Both the position numbers and the translations under genes were made by a program. A DNA stretch of 18,241 nt from an uncultured Pseudomonadota bacterium (lineage in GTDB: Bacteria; Myxococcota_A; Polyangia; HGW-17): positions 1-18,241 of the forward strand of contig CALKWH010000480.1 in assembly GCA_938004375.1 (NCBI GenBank), read 5' to 3'. Shown here in pieces: positions 1 to 6,397 of the stretch (its first letter is position 1; each line of letters opens with the position of its first letter). A model generated the notes under the pieces. The model worked only from the letters and a program-made list of their open reading frames with translations, searched no databases and was not told the origin of the DNA.

Positions 1-63
1 CTGACTTGTCTGACTTGTCTGACTTGTCTGACTTGTCTGACTTGTCTGACTTGTCCGACTTGT
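1..63. repeat. Tandem array of 9-bp repeats (CTGACTTGT)
   Basis: Seven head-to-tail copies of the 9-mer CTGACTTGT fill this stretch. The first six are identical and the seventh has one T-to-C change; a degenerate eighth copy begins at 64 (CTGAAACTG). The array touches the window edge, so it may extend further left. It lies upstream of a candidate palindromic operator and a sigma54-like promoter, so it could be a row of protein-binding half-sites. It could equally be a neutral microsatellite. Confidence 0.9.
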
Positions 64-70
64 CTGAAAC

Positions 71-97
71 TGTCTCATTGTAATACACAATAAGACA
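71..97. promoter_or_regulatory. 27-bp imperfect palindrome, candidate operator or enhancer site
   Basis: Two 11-base arms (TGTCTCATTGT and ACAATAAGACA) flank a 5-base centre and match at 10 of 11 positions. The centre lies about 115 bp before the predicted start of transcription, a usual position for an activator of a sigma54 promoter. The arm begins TGTCT, which is also present in each unit of the adjacent 9-bp array. The regulator is unknown. Confidence 0.45.
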
Positions 98-172
98 AAT
101 ATGGACAAAACAAAACACCCGCTTCCCCGCTTTGCGCCCGCGATGGCTGCCATTTTCACCTACCACGCGACT

Positions 173-187
173 TGGCATACATCCTGC
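173..187 (+). promoter_or_regulatory. Candidate sigma54 (-24/-12) promoter
   Basis: TGGCAT at 173-178 and CTGC at 184-187 match the sigma54 consensus TGGCACG-N4-TTGC. The GG and GC dinucleotides have the required spacing, with the second pair 12 bases after the first. Transcription would begin near 199, leaving a leader of about 45 bases. Sigma54 promoters are common in myxobacteria. The -12 element is imperfect, so this is a candidate only. Confidence 0.45.
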
Positions 188-205
188 GAAAGGTCGGACG
201 CCTCA

Positions 206-224
206 CGGGTCCATGCCGGACCCG
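206..224 (+). promoter_or_regulatory. Leader hairpin before the lipoprotein ribosome binding site
   Basis: CGGGTCC (206-212) and GGACCCG (218-224) form a perfect 7-bp stem with a 5-base loop. The hairpin sits near the 5' end of the transcript predicted from the sigma54-like promoter and just before the Shine-Dalgarno sequence GAAGGAAGG (229-237). It may protect the mRNA or tune translation; the sequence alone cannot say which. Confidence 0.4.
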
Positions 225-243
225 GAGCGAAGGAAGGTGTATC

Positions 244-1257
244 ATGAAACGTTTTTTACTCGCTGCGCTGGTGGTGTTTTCCGCCTGTGAAACCAATTCA
301 TACGGCCCCGAGGTCGAGTCTTATCCGGTCATCGTGCAGGGGGAGTCATGCGTGGACCTGATGGCCGGCCAGAACATCCTGGTGGGGCAGGTCTGCGCCG
401 GGATCGAGGAGGGGAACCTCCAGGTGACCTACAACGTGGTTCCCGACTGGCAGATCGCCGAGACCCACCTATGGGTGGGGACCTCGCTCTCGACCCTGCC
501 GACCAACCGCTCCGGGAACCCGCAGATCGGCCTCTTCCCTTACAAGAGCGGTCCCCTCGAGGGTGCGACCAGTTACACCCACCTGGTCCCGCTGAGCCTC
601 TTCGGGCTCACCGGTGACGAGGAGGTCTGCGACCCGCTCGACCTGCTCGCGGTCGCCCACGCGGCGGTGTTCCGTGTGCTGCCCGACGGCAGCGTGCAGG
701 GCGAGACGGCCTACGGACAAGGCCCGCGCCTGGTGCAGAAGGGTTCGTGGGCGATGTACTTTGGTTGGAGACTGGCCTGTGAGGAGGGCGTGGATCCCGA
801 GCCGCTGGTGTGTGAGACCGCCTTCGCCAAGGGAGACGCCTCCGCCTGCTTCCTCGAGGAGCCCTACGGCTTCTCCCGCTGGGGCTGGACCAACGGACCG
901 CTTGGCCCGGGGTCGTACAGCCTGGAGATCTTCGCCGGCGCCGGTCGTTGCGACACCTCCAAGGGCGAGCTCGTCGGTCACCTCTTCGTGGACTACGACG
1001 GCCAGGTCGCCCGGGTGATCTACGAGGCCCTGCCGGGCATCGTCTTCCAGGAGACGCACCTCTACGTGGGCGGCGAGCCGCTGGCCCGGAACGTCAATGG
1101 TGAGTACACGGTGGCTCCGGGCCAGTATCCGTTCATCCATGATCTGGAGAACGCCGCCCGGGACGAGTTCGTGGTCGAGGGTCTGTCCGGGGAGATCCAC
1201 GTGGTCGCCCACTCGGTGGCCTGTGAACTTCCGAACGTGATTCTCTCCCATGAATGA
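244..1257 (+). CDS. Putative lipoprotein with duplicated ETHL(W/Y)VG domain
   Basis: This 337-residue protein begins with a short signal peptide ending in FSAC, which would place a lipidated Cys at residue 15. I chose the ATG at 244 because a strong Shine-Dalgarno sequence (GAAGGAAGG) lies 6 bases upstream and because it gives the clean signal. The longer reading from a TTG at 172 would run through the candidate promoter. The mature part contains two related halves. The first has ETHLWVG at residues 73-79 and the second ETHLYVG at 270-276, each preceded by a VG..(V/L) strand and followed by a P/N-rich segment and an FPY or YPF motif. A Cys-containing link (residues 190-245) with RWGWTNGPL and AGAGRCD joins them. 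I recall similar segments in secreted proteins of Bacteroidota and myxobacteria but cannot name a family. No catalytic motif is evident; a cell-surface role is inferred. Confidence 0.8.
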   Translation: MKRFLLAALVVFSACETNSYGPEVESYPVIVQGESCVDLMAGQNILVGQVCAGIEEGNLQVTYNVVPDWQIAETHLWVGTSLSTLPTNRSGNPQIGLFPYKSGPLEGATSYTHLVPLSLFGLTGDEEVCDPLDLLAVAHAAVFRVLPDGSVQGETAYGQGPRLVQKGSWAMYFGWRLACEEGVDPEPLVCETAFAKGDASACFLEEPYGFSRWGWTNGPLGPGSYSLEIFAGAGRCDTSKGELVGHLFVDYDGQVARVIYEALPGIVFQETHLYVGGEPLARNVNGEYTVAPGQYPFIHDLENAARDEFVVEGLSGEIHVVAHSVACELPNVILSHE

Positions 1258-1308
1258 TGAGTGCGAGGTTCCTTAGCCCGACCGGCGTGACGTGAATATC
1301 ACTCTCAC

Positions 1309-1321
1309 TGAAAAATTTTCA
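1309..1321. repeat. Short AT-rich palindrome
   Basis: TGAAAA, a central A and TTTTCA form a perfect 6-base inverted repeat in the spacer between the lipoprotein gene and the gbsR-like gene. It lies about 20 bp before the -35 element of the gbsR promoter candidate. It may be a binding site or chance in AT-rich DNA. The rest of 1258-1340 shows no convincing terminator for the lipoprotein gene. Confidence 0.3.
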
Positions 1322-1340
1322 TCTGCCTGAAATTTCCCCC

Positions 1341-1369
1341 TTGCCAAATCGGTTCTTCGGCCTTACAAA
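1341..1369 (+). promoter_or_regulatory. Candidate sigma70-type promoter of the efflux operon
   Basis: TTGCCA (1341-1346, 5 of 6 to consensus) and TACAAA (1364-1369, 4 of 6) are separated by 17 bases. Transcription would start near 1376, upstream of the TTG start of the regulator gene. It sits in a locally AT-rich spacer within otherwise GC-rich DNA, which supports a promoter role. Confidence 0.5.
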
Positions 1370-1388
1370 GAGTTTGTTGGAATCGAAT

Positions 1389-1406
1389 GTTTGATACTCA
1401 TTAAAC
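1389..1406. promoter_or_regulatory. Operator-like 18-bp palindrome before gbsR-like gene
   Basis: GTTTGATACTCATTAAAC is an imperfect inverted repeat: the outer four bases of each arm pair, and two more pairs follow one mismatch. It lies just downstream of the predicted transcription start, where a bound repressor would block transcription. GbsR/MarR-type regulators commonly bind palindromes near their own promoters, so self-regulation of the efflux operon is a reasonable inference. Confidence 0.35.
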
Positions 1407-1446
1407 TTTCGAAACCAGCGAAACATCCGGCTCCGGAGGTGAGGAT

Positions 1447-2076
1447 TTGTCCCCCATTGAAGTGACCCCCCAGGTGGAGAGACTGATGCAGGAGTACGCC
1501 CTGCGCATGGAGGCGTTCGGCATGCCGCCCCTGGCGGGCCGGGTCCTGGCGGTCATGCTGCTCACCGATCCGCCCGAGAAGTCCACACAGGACCTGATCG
1601 CCCTCACCGGCGGGTCCAAGGGGGCCATCAGCCTGACCCTGCGCATCCTGGAGCGGTTCGGCCAGCTCGAGAAGTGCCCGGCGCCCGGGCACCGCGGCCA
1701 TCGCTGGCGGTTGCGCCGGAACTTCATGATCGACATGTTCCAGAGCAAGATGAACGCCATCCGCGGGATCCGCGACTTCTGGGAGGCCCACGCGGCCGAG
1801 GTCGAGGGGCTCTCGGAGAACGTCCGCCGCAACGTGGGCGAGATGGCCCGCTTCCACGAGTTCTTCTGCGAGGAGGTCGTCCAGGCCTTCGAGCGCTGGA
1901 AACGGATCCAGGCGCAGGGCGACGCCGAGCCGTCCGGCCCGGGGAAAGGAAACCCCCCATTAGAAACACCTTCTTCATCATGCTGGCTCTCTTCGTGTCC
2001 GCCGGGTGCGGAGGTCCGCCGAAGGGGAAAAAGAAGGACGACTTCCAACTGCCGCCCCAGTTGGTCAAGGTCATGA
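1447..2076 (+). CDS. GbsR/MarR-family transcriptional regulator
   Basis: The product (209 residues) resembles GbsR-type winged-helix regulators. A helix-rich N-terminus (VERLMQEYALRMEAFGMPP) leads to a winged helix around residues 28-88, where DPPEKSTQDLIALTGGSKGA and the following ISLTLRILERFGQLE form the DNA-binding helices. A helical C-terminal half would mediate dimerization. The start is a TTG 3 bases after GGAGGTGAGGA, a strong Shine-Dalgarno context. It leads an efflux operon and probably controls it in response to a ligand. The last ~40 residues (after about residue 170) overlap the adaptor gene by 118 bases, are low in complexity and look like an out-of-frame reading of that gene. 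One additional C in the C6 run at 1953-1958 would end the protein at the adaptor start (CAT TAG). The tail may therefore reflect a sequence error, a frameshift or a genuine extension. Confidence 0.85.
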   Translation: MSPIEVTPQVERLMQEYALRMEAFGMPPLAGRVLAVMLLTDPPEKSTQDLIALTGGSKGAISLTLRILERFGQLEKCPAPGHRGHRWRLRRNFMIDMFQSKMNAIRGIRDFWEAHAAEVEGLSENVRRNVGEMARFHEFFCEEVVQAFERWKRIQAQGDAEPSGPGKGNPPLETPSSSCWLSSCPPGAEVRRRGKRRTTSNCRPSWSRS

Positions 2077-3260
2077 CCGTGCGCACCGAGACCTACGTGC
2101 CCCAGATCCGGGTCATGGGACAGGCGCTGCCCCTGCGCGAGGTGACGCTGTCGGTGGAGCAGCCGGGCAAACTGCAGTTCCTGCCCGCCGAGGTGGGGGA
2201 GACGGTGTTCGAGCGCAGTCCGCTGGCGCGGGTGCGCAGCCTGGGCCTGTGGTCGCGCAAGAACCAGGCGGCCGCCCAGGTGCAGGAGATCCAGACCGCC
2301 CTGGGCCAGGCCGAGAGCGATTACAAAAAGGTCAAGGAGCTCTACGACCGCGGCGCCGTCACCAACCGCGAACTGGAGACCGCCGATTTGTTGTTCAAGA
2401 CGCGCAGGACGCAGTTGTCCGCGGCGAAGGCGGGCGTGTCCCAGCTCGACGAGACGCTCTACGGCACCGGGATGTACGCGCCCTTCACGGGGGAGATCTC
2501 CGCGAAGTACCAGGAGGTCGGCAACTACGTGAACATGGGAACCCCGCTGTACAAGCTCGTCGATCTGAGCACCATCCGCGTGATCGTGGGCGTCTCGGAG
2601 CTGGACCTGAAGCACGTCTCCCAGCACGACAAGGTGTGGATCACGCCGCTGGCCTACCCCGAGCGCGGCATCGAGGGCGTGGTCCACTCGATCAGCCCCG
2701 CCCAGGATCCCCAGTTGGGCGCGTTCCCGGTGGAGCTGCGCTTCCCCAACGTGCTCAAGACGCCGCTGCCGGCGGTGAAGGAGGCCGGCAACGGGGCCGC
2801 CCCGGTGCAGCGCAAGTGGTGGATCCTCTCGGGCATGACGCTGCGGGTGAGGATCTCCAAGCAGCCGGTCACCGGGCTGTTCGTCCCCGCCGAGGCGCTG
2901 GTGGAGCGCCAGGGGAAGATCTGGGTGTTCACGGTGCCCGCGACGGCCGATGACAAGACCGCGGGCGAGGCGATGATGCAGGAGGTCACCCTGGGGCGCA
3001 CCTACGAGGGCTGGTACGAGCTCACCGGCGGGCTGGCTCCGGGCGCCCGCGTGGTCATCGCCGGAAACACCAAGTTGCGGGACAAGGCCAAGGTCCGCGC
3101 CCAGGCGGTGGACACCGGCATCAACAAGGAGCTGGTGGACGCCCAGTCGGCCGCCACGCCCACGCCGATCCCGGAGGCCGGCGCGCCAGAGACGCCGCCC
3201 GCGGCCACGCCCGCGCCCGGGAAGGAGCCGGCGGCGCCCGGAAAGGGGCAGATGCCATGA
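1959..3260 (+). CDS. RND efflux periplasmic adaptor (membrane fusion) lipoprotein, apparent ATT start
   Basis: This is a HlyD/AcrA-type adaptor that would bridge the RND pump and the TolC-like channel in the periplasm. Starting at ATT (1959) gives 433 residues with a lipoprotein signal MRNTFFIMLALFVSAGC and Cys at 17. AAAGGA lies 8 bases upstream as a ribosome binding site. The first in-frame ATG (1980) has no such site and leaves only nine residues before Cys. Domains in order: a barrel-sandwich (lipoyl-like) half near residue 65-90, an alpha-helical hairpin near 100-165, the second lipoyl half (GTGMYAPFTGEISAKY), a beta-barrel near 200-270 and a membrane-proximal domain. A Pro/Ala-rich tail covers about 395-433. 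Its stop overlaps the permease start as ATGA, implying coupled translation. The family call is firm; the start codon is inferred. Confidence 0.9.
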   Translation: MRNTFFIMLALFVSAGCGGPPKGKKKDDFQLPPQLVKVMTVRTETYVPQIRVMGQALPLREVTLSVEQPGKLQFLPAEVGETVFERSPLARVRSLGLWSRKNQAAAQVQEIQTALGQAESDYKKVKELYDRGAVTNRELETADLLFKTRRTQLSAAKAGVSQLDETLYGTGMYAPFTGEISAKYQEVGNYVNMGTPLYKLVDLSTIRVIVGVSELDLKHVSQHDKVWITPLAYPERGIEGVVHSISPAQDPQLGAFPVELRFPNVLKTPLPAVKEAGNGAAPVQRKWWILSGMTLRVRISKQPVTGLFVPAEALVERQGKIWVFTVPATADDKTAGEAMMQEVTLGRTYEGWYELTGGLAPGARVVIAGNTKLRDKAKVRAQAVDTGINKELVDAQSAATPTPIPEAGAPETPPAATPAPGKEPAAPGKGQMP

Positions 3261-6200
3261 GCCTGGCCAAGTTCTCCGTCCGTCAGCCGGTGCTGATGAA
3301 CCTGCTGACCCTGTTCCTGCTGATCGCCGGCTACATGGCGGTCTCCCGGATGCCCCGCGAGGTCTTCCCCGAGATCCCCCAGGGCACGATCACGGTCACC
3401 GGGATCTACCCGGGCGTCTCCCCGGCCGAGATGGAGAGCCTGGTGGGCATCAAGATCGAGCGCGAGCTCAAGGACATCCGCGGCATCGACGAGGTGAAGG
3501 TCACCAGCTCCGAGGGGATGGTGATGATCACCATCAAGACCGAGGAGGGCATGCCCGAGGACGAGGTCTCCCGCGTGGGGCTGGACATCCAGGCCGCCAT
3601 CGGGCGGATCCCGGACCTGCCGGCGGACATGGTGAAGCCCGTGGTCAAGGTCGCGAAGATGGAGATCCCCGTGATGTGGCTCGGGCTCCAGTCCGAGCTG
3701 CCCGAGATGGCCACGCGGTCCATCGCCAAGACCGTGCAGGACGATCTCGAGCGCATGAAGGGCGTTTCCAGCGCCGAGCCCTGGGGTGTGCGCGACCTCG
3801 AGCTGCGGGTCGAGGTCTCCCCCGAGAAGCTTCGCGCGTACAATCTCAACGTCGCGCGGGTCATGGACGCGATCTCGGCCCGCTCGTCGGACATCCCGGG
3901 GGGCACGGTGAAGCTCGATCGCGGCGAGTACCTGATCCGCGTGCTGGGCAAGGCCGGCGACGCGAAGTCGATCCGCGAGGTGGTCCTCAAGACCACCGCC
4001 CAGGGCACCGTGCGCGTGAAGGACGTGGCCGTCGTGGAGGAGGTCCTCGAGGAGGCGGTCTCCATCGGCCGCGTGGGGGGCACCCGCAGCATCTACATCC
4101 CCGTCAACCGGAAGAACGACCAGGACTCGATCCGCATGTCGGACAAGTTGTACGAGTACGTGAAGTCCTGGAACCAGGAGGCCCCGGACGGCATCAGACT
4201 GACGGTGCTGTTCGACTCGTCTACCTTCATCAAGAAGCGGCAGGCCACCATGGTGAGCAACGGCATCACGGGGTTCTTCCTCGTGCTGGTGCTGCTGTTC
4301 ATCTTCCTGTCGTTCAAGGCCGCCGTGCTCACCGCCATCGGCATCCCGGTCGCCTTCATGGGCACCTTCGTCGTGATGCAGTTGATGGGGATCACGATGA
4401 ACATGATGTCCATGTTCGGCTTGATCATCGCCCTGGGCATGGTGGTGGACGACGCCATCGTCGTCATCGAGAACATCTACCGTTACCTGATGCAGGGGAT
4501 GAGCCCGAAGGAGGCGGCGATCAAGGGCTCGGATGAGGTTTTCTGGAGCGTCATCGGGGCGGTTTCGACCACGGTGGTCGCCTTCGCCACGCTGGCCTTC
4601 CTGCCGGGCAACATGGGAAAGATCCTGGCGGTGGTCCCCATCGTGGTGGCCATCACGCTGTCCATGTCGCTGCTCGAGGCGCTCCTGGTGCTGCCCTCCC
4701 ACGTCGCGGAGTGGATGAAGACGCCCAAACACGTGCGCGCGGACGGCCCGGGGGAGGGCACGGCCGAGGCCCGCTGGTTCCTCGCGCTGCGCGACGGCTT
4801 CGGGTGGGTCCTGCGGAAGGTGACCCGCTACTGGTACGTCTCCCTGATCCTCTTCGTGGTGGGCTTCGTCGCCACCCTCATGATCTCCGCCCGCGGGCTC
4901 GAGTTCAACCCCTTCCCGGCCAAGACCATCCGACGCGCGAGCATCAACTTCGAGACCGCCGTCGGCACCAAGCTCGAGCACACGGAGAAGGTCGTCCGGG
5001 AGCTCGAGGACGAGATCAAGAAGGCGACCACCGACGAGGTCGAGAGCTTCTGGTGCATGGTGGGGACGTCCTTCCGCGGCCAGAGCGCCAACGTGGGCAC
5101 CCACACCGCCCAGTGCCAGATCAACTTTGCCCATGACGGGGAGACCTCACCCCGAAGGCCCGAGTTGATGCTCAACCTGTGGCGCAAGAAGCTGCTGGAG
5201 ATCCCGGACGTGGAGTTGTTCAACGTCACCGTCGCCCGTGACGGGCCGCCGGCCGGGAACCCCATCGAAGTGCAGGTGCGCGGTCCGGATCAGGCCCGGA
5301 TCGCCGAGCTGGCCCGCGAGGTGCGGGAGTTCGCCGAGAAGCTCCCCGGCGTCACCGACGTCACCGACGACCTGATCTCGGGCAAGCGGGAGTTGATCGT
5401 GAAGGTCAACCCCGAGCAGGCGGCGCTGTACGGGCTCAACCCAACGCTCGTCGGAATGATGGTGCGCCGCTCGTTCGCCGGCGGCATCGCCTCGAAGATC
5501 CAGCGGGACGACGACGACATCGACGTGGTCGTCCGGTTCCCGGAGGACCGTCGCGAGAGCATCAACGAGATCCTCTCCATGGAGCTCACCTCTCCGCTCA
5601 CCGGTCGCACCATCCCGTTCTCCTCGGTGGCCACGATCGAGAAGGGCATCGGTCCGGGACGCCTGCAACGGGCGAACTTCAAGCGGGCGGTGACCGTGAC
5701 CGGCGACATCGATCAGCGCCTGACGACCTCGGTGCGCGTCAACGCCGAGCTGCACAAGCACACCGATCAACTCGCGGCCGAGAACCCCGGCTACGAGTTC
5801 GTCTACGAGGGGGAGTCCAAGACCTCGGACGAACTGATGGCGTTCGTCAAGATGGCGGCGCTGCTGAGCCTGCTGGGCATCTACATCATCCTGGCGACGA
5901 TCTTCCAGAGCTTCCTGCAGCCGCTGATCGTGCTCATGGCTGTGCCATTTGGCGCCGTCGGCGTCATCGTGGGGCTGAAGTTCCACAACCTGCCGATCTC
6001 GATGACCGCGCTTTTGGGGGTGGTCGCCCTGCTGGGGATCGTCGTCAACGACGCCATCGTGCTGGTGGACTTCATCAACAGCGCGCGCAAGGAGGGCATG
6101 TCGCTGCGCGACGCCGTGGTGCAGGGCGGCAAGCTGCGGCTGCGGCCGGTCATCCTGACGACGGTCACCACCATCGCCGGCCTTTTGCCCATGGGGCTCG

Positions 6201-6397
6201 GCGTCTTCGGCTCCGAGGAGTTCCTGCAGCCCATGGCGCTGGCCATCGTGTGGGGCCTGTTGTTCTCGACCATCCTCACGCTGCTGCTGGTGCCCTGCAT
6301 CTACATGTTCATCGACGCGATCAGCCGGGGGTTCCGGCGGATCGTGCGCGTGTTCGTCCCAAAATCTGAAGTGAAAGAAAAGGAGGTGGGCGCATGA
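3257..6397 (+). CDS. RND efflux transporter permease (AcrB-like)
   Basis: This 1046-residue inner-membrane pump has the normal length and plan of the RND family: TM1 near residues 10-30, a large periplasmic loop, a block of helices from about 335, a second periplasmic loop from about 555, and helices to the end. It would export small molecules using the proton gradient. GMVVDDAIVVIEN carries the paired acidic residues (Asp398, Asp399) that match the proton-relay pair of AcrB TM4. In the matching TM10 segment the sequence is GIVVNDAIVLVDF, so the AcrB Lys940 position is not Lys. This occurs in other RND branches, and Asn931/Asp932 lie next to it. Substrate cannot be told. ATGA overlaps link it to the adaptor upstream and the TolC-like gene downstream. 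Confidence 0.95.
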   Translation: MSLAKFSVRQPVLMNLLTLFLLIAGYMAVSRMPREVFPEIPQGTITVTGIYPGVSPAEMESLVGIKIERELKDIRGIDEVKVTSSEGMVMITIKTEEGMPEDEVSRVGLDIQAAIGRIPDLPADMVKPVVKVAKMEIPVMWLGLQSELPEMATRSIAKTVQDDLERMKGVSSAEPWGVRDLELRVEVSPEKLRAYNLNVARVMDAISARSSDIPGGTVKLDRGEYLIRVLGKAGDAKSIREVVLKTTAQGTVRVKDVAVVEEVLEEAVSIGRVGGTRSIYIPVNRKNDQDSIRMSDKLYEYVKSWNQEAPDGIRLTVLFDSSTFIKKRQATMVSNGITGFFLVLVLLFIFLSFKAAVLTAIGIPVAFMGTFVVMQLMGITMNMMSMFGLIIALGMVVDDAIVVIENIYRYLMQGMSPKEAAIKGSDEVFWSVIGAVSTTVVAFATLAFLPGNMGKILAVVPIVVAITLSMSLLEALLVLPSHVAEWMKTPKHVRADGPGEGTAEARWFLALRDGFGWVLRKVTRYWYVSLILFVVGFVATLMISARGLEFNPFPAKTIRRASINFETAVGTKLEHTEKVVRELEDEIKKATTDEVESFWCMVGTSFRGQSANVGTHTAQCQINFAHDGETSPRRPELMLNLWRKKLLEIPDVELFNVTVARDGPPAGNPIEVQVRGPDQARIAELAREVREFAEKLPGVTDVTDDLISGKRELIVKVNPEQAALYGLNPTLVGMMVRRSFAGGIASKIQRDDDDIDVVVRFPEDRRESINEILSMELTSPLTGRTIPFSSVATIEKGIGPGRLQRANFKRAVTVTGDIDQRLTTSVRVNAELHKHTDQLAAENPGYEFVYEGESKTSDELMAFVKMAALLSLLGIYIILATIFQSFLQPLIVLMAVPFGAVGVIVGLKFHNLPISMTALLGVVALLGIVVNDAIVLVDFINSARKEGMSLRDAVVQGGKLRLRPVILTTVTTIAGLLPMGLGVFGSEEFLQPMALAIVWGLLFSTILTLLLVPCIYMFIDAISRGFRRIVRVFVPKSEVKEKEVGA

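Noticed and set aside
1..63. CRISPR array
   Set aside because: The 9-bp units are directly contiguous with no spacers and are much too short for CRISPR repeats.
172..243. TTG start at 172 for the first lipoprotein
   Set aside because: It would begin inside the sigma54-like promoter and hide the lipoprotein signal; the ATG at 244 has a good ribosome binding site.
1674..1958. N-terminal extension of the adaptor protein through the regulator gene
   Set aside because: This frame upstream of 1959 is an Arg/Pro-rich shadow of the GbsR-like gene; the lipoprotein signal begins at 1959.
3002..5134. 710-residue minus-strand open frame opposite the adaptor/RND genes
   Set aside because: Low-complexity His/Asp/Arg-rich translation typical of the antisense of a GC-rich gene; the plus strand codes for clear RND family protein.
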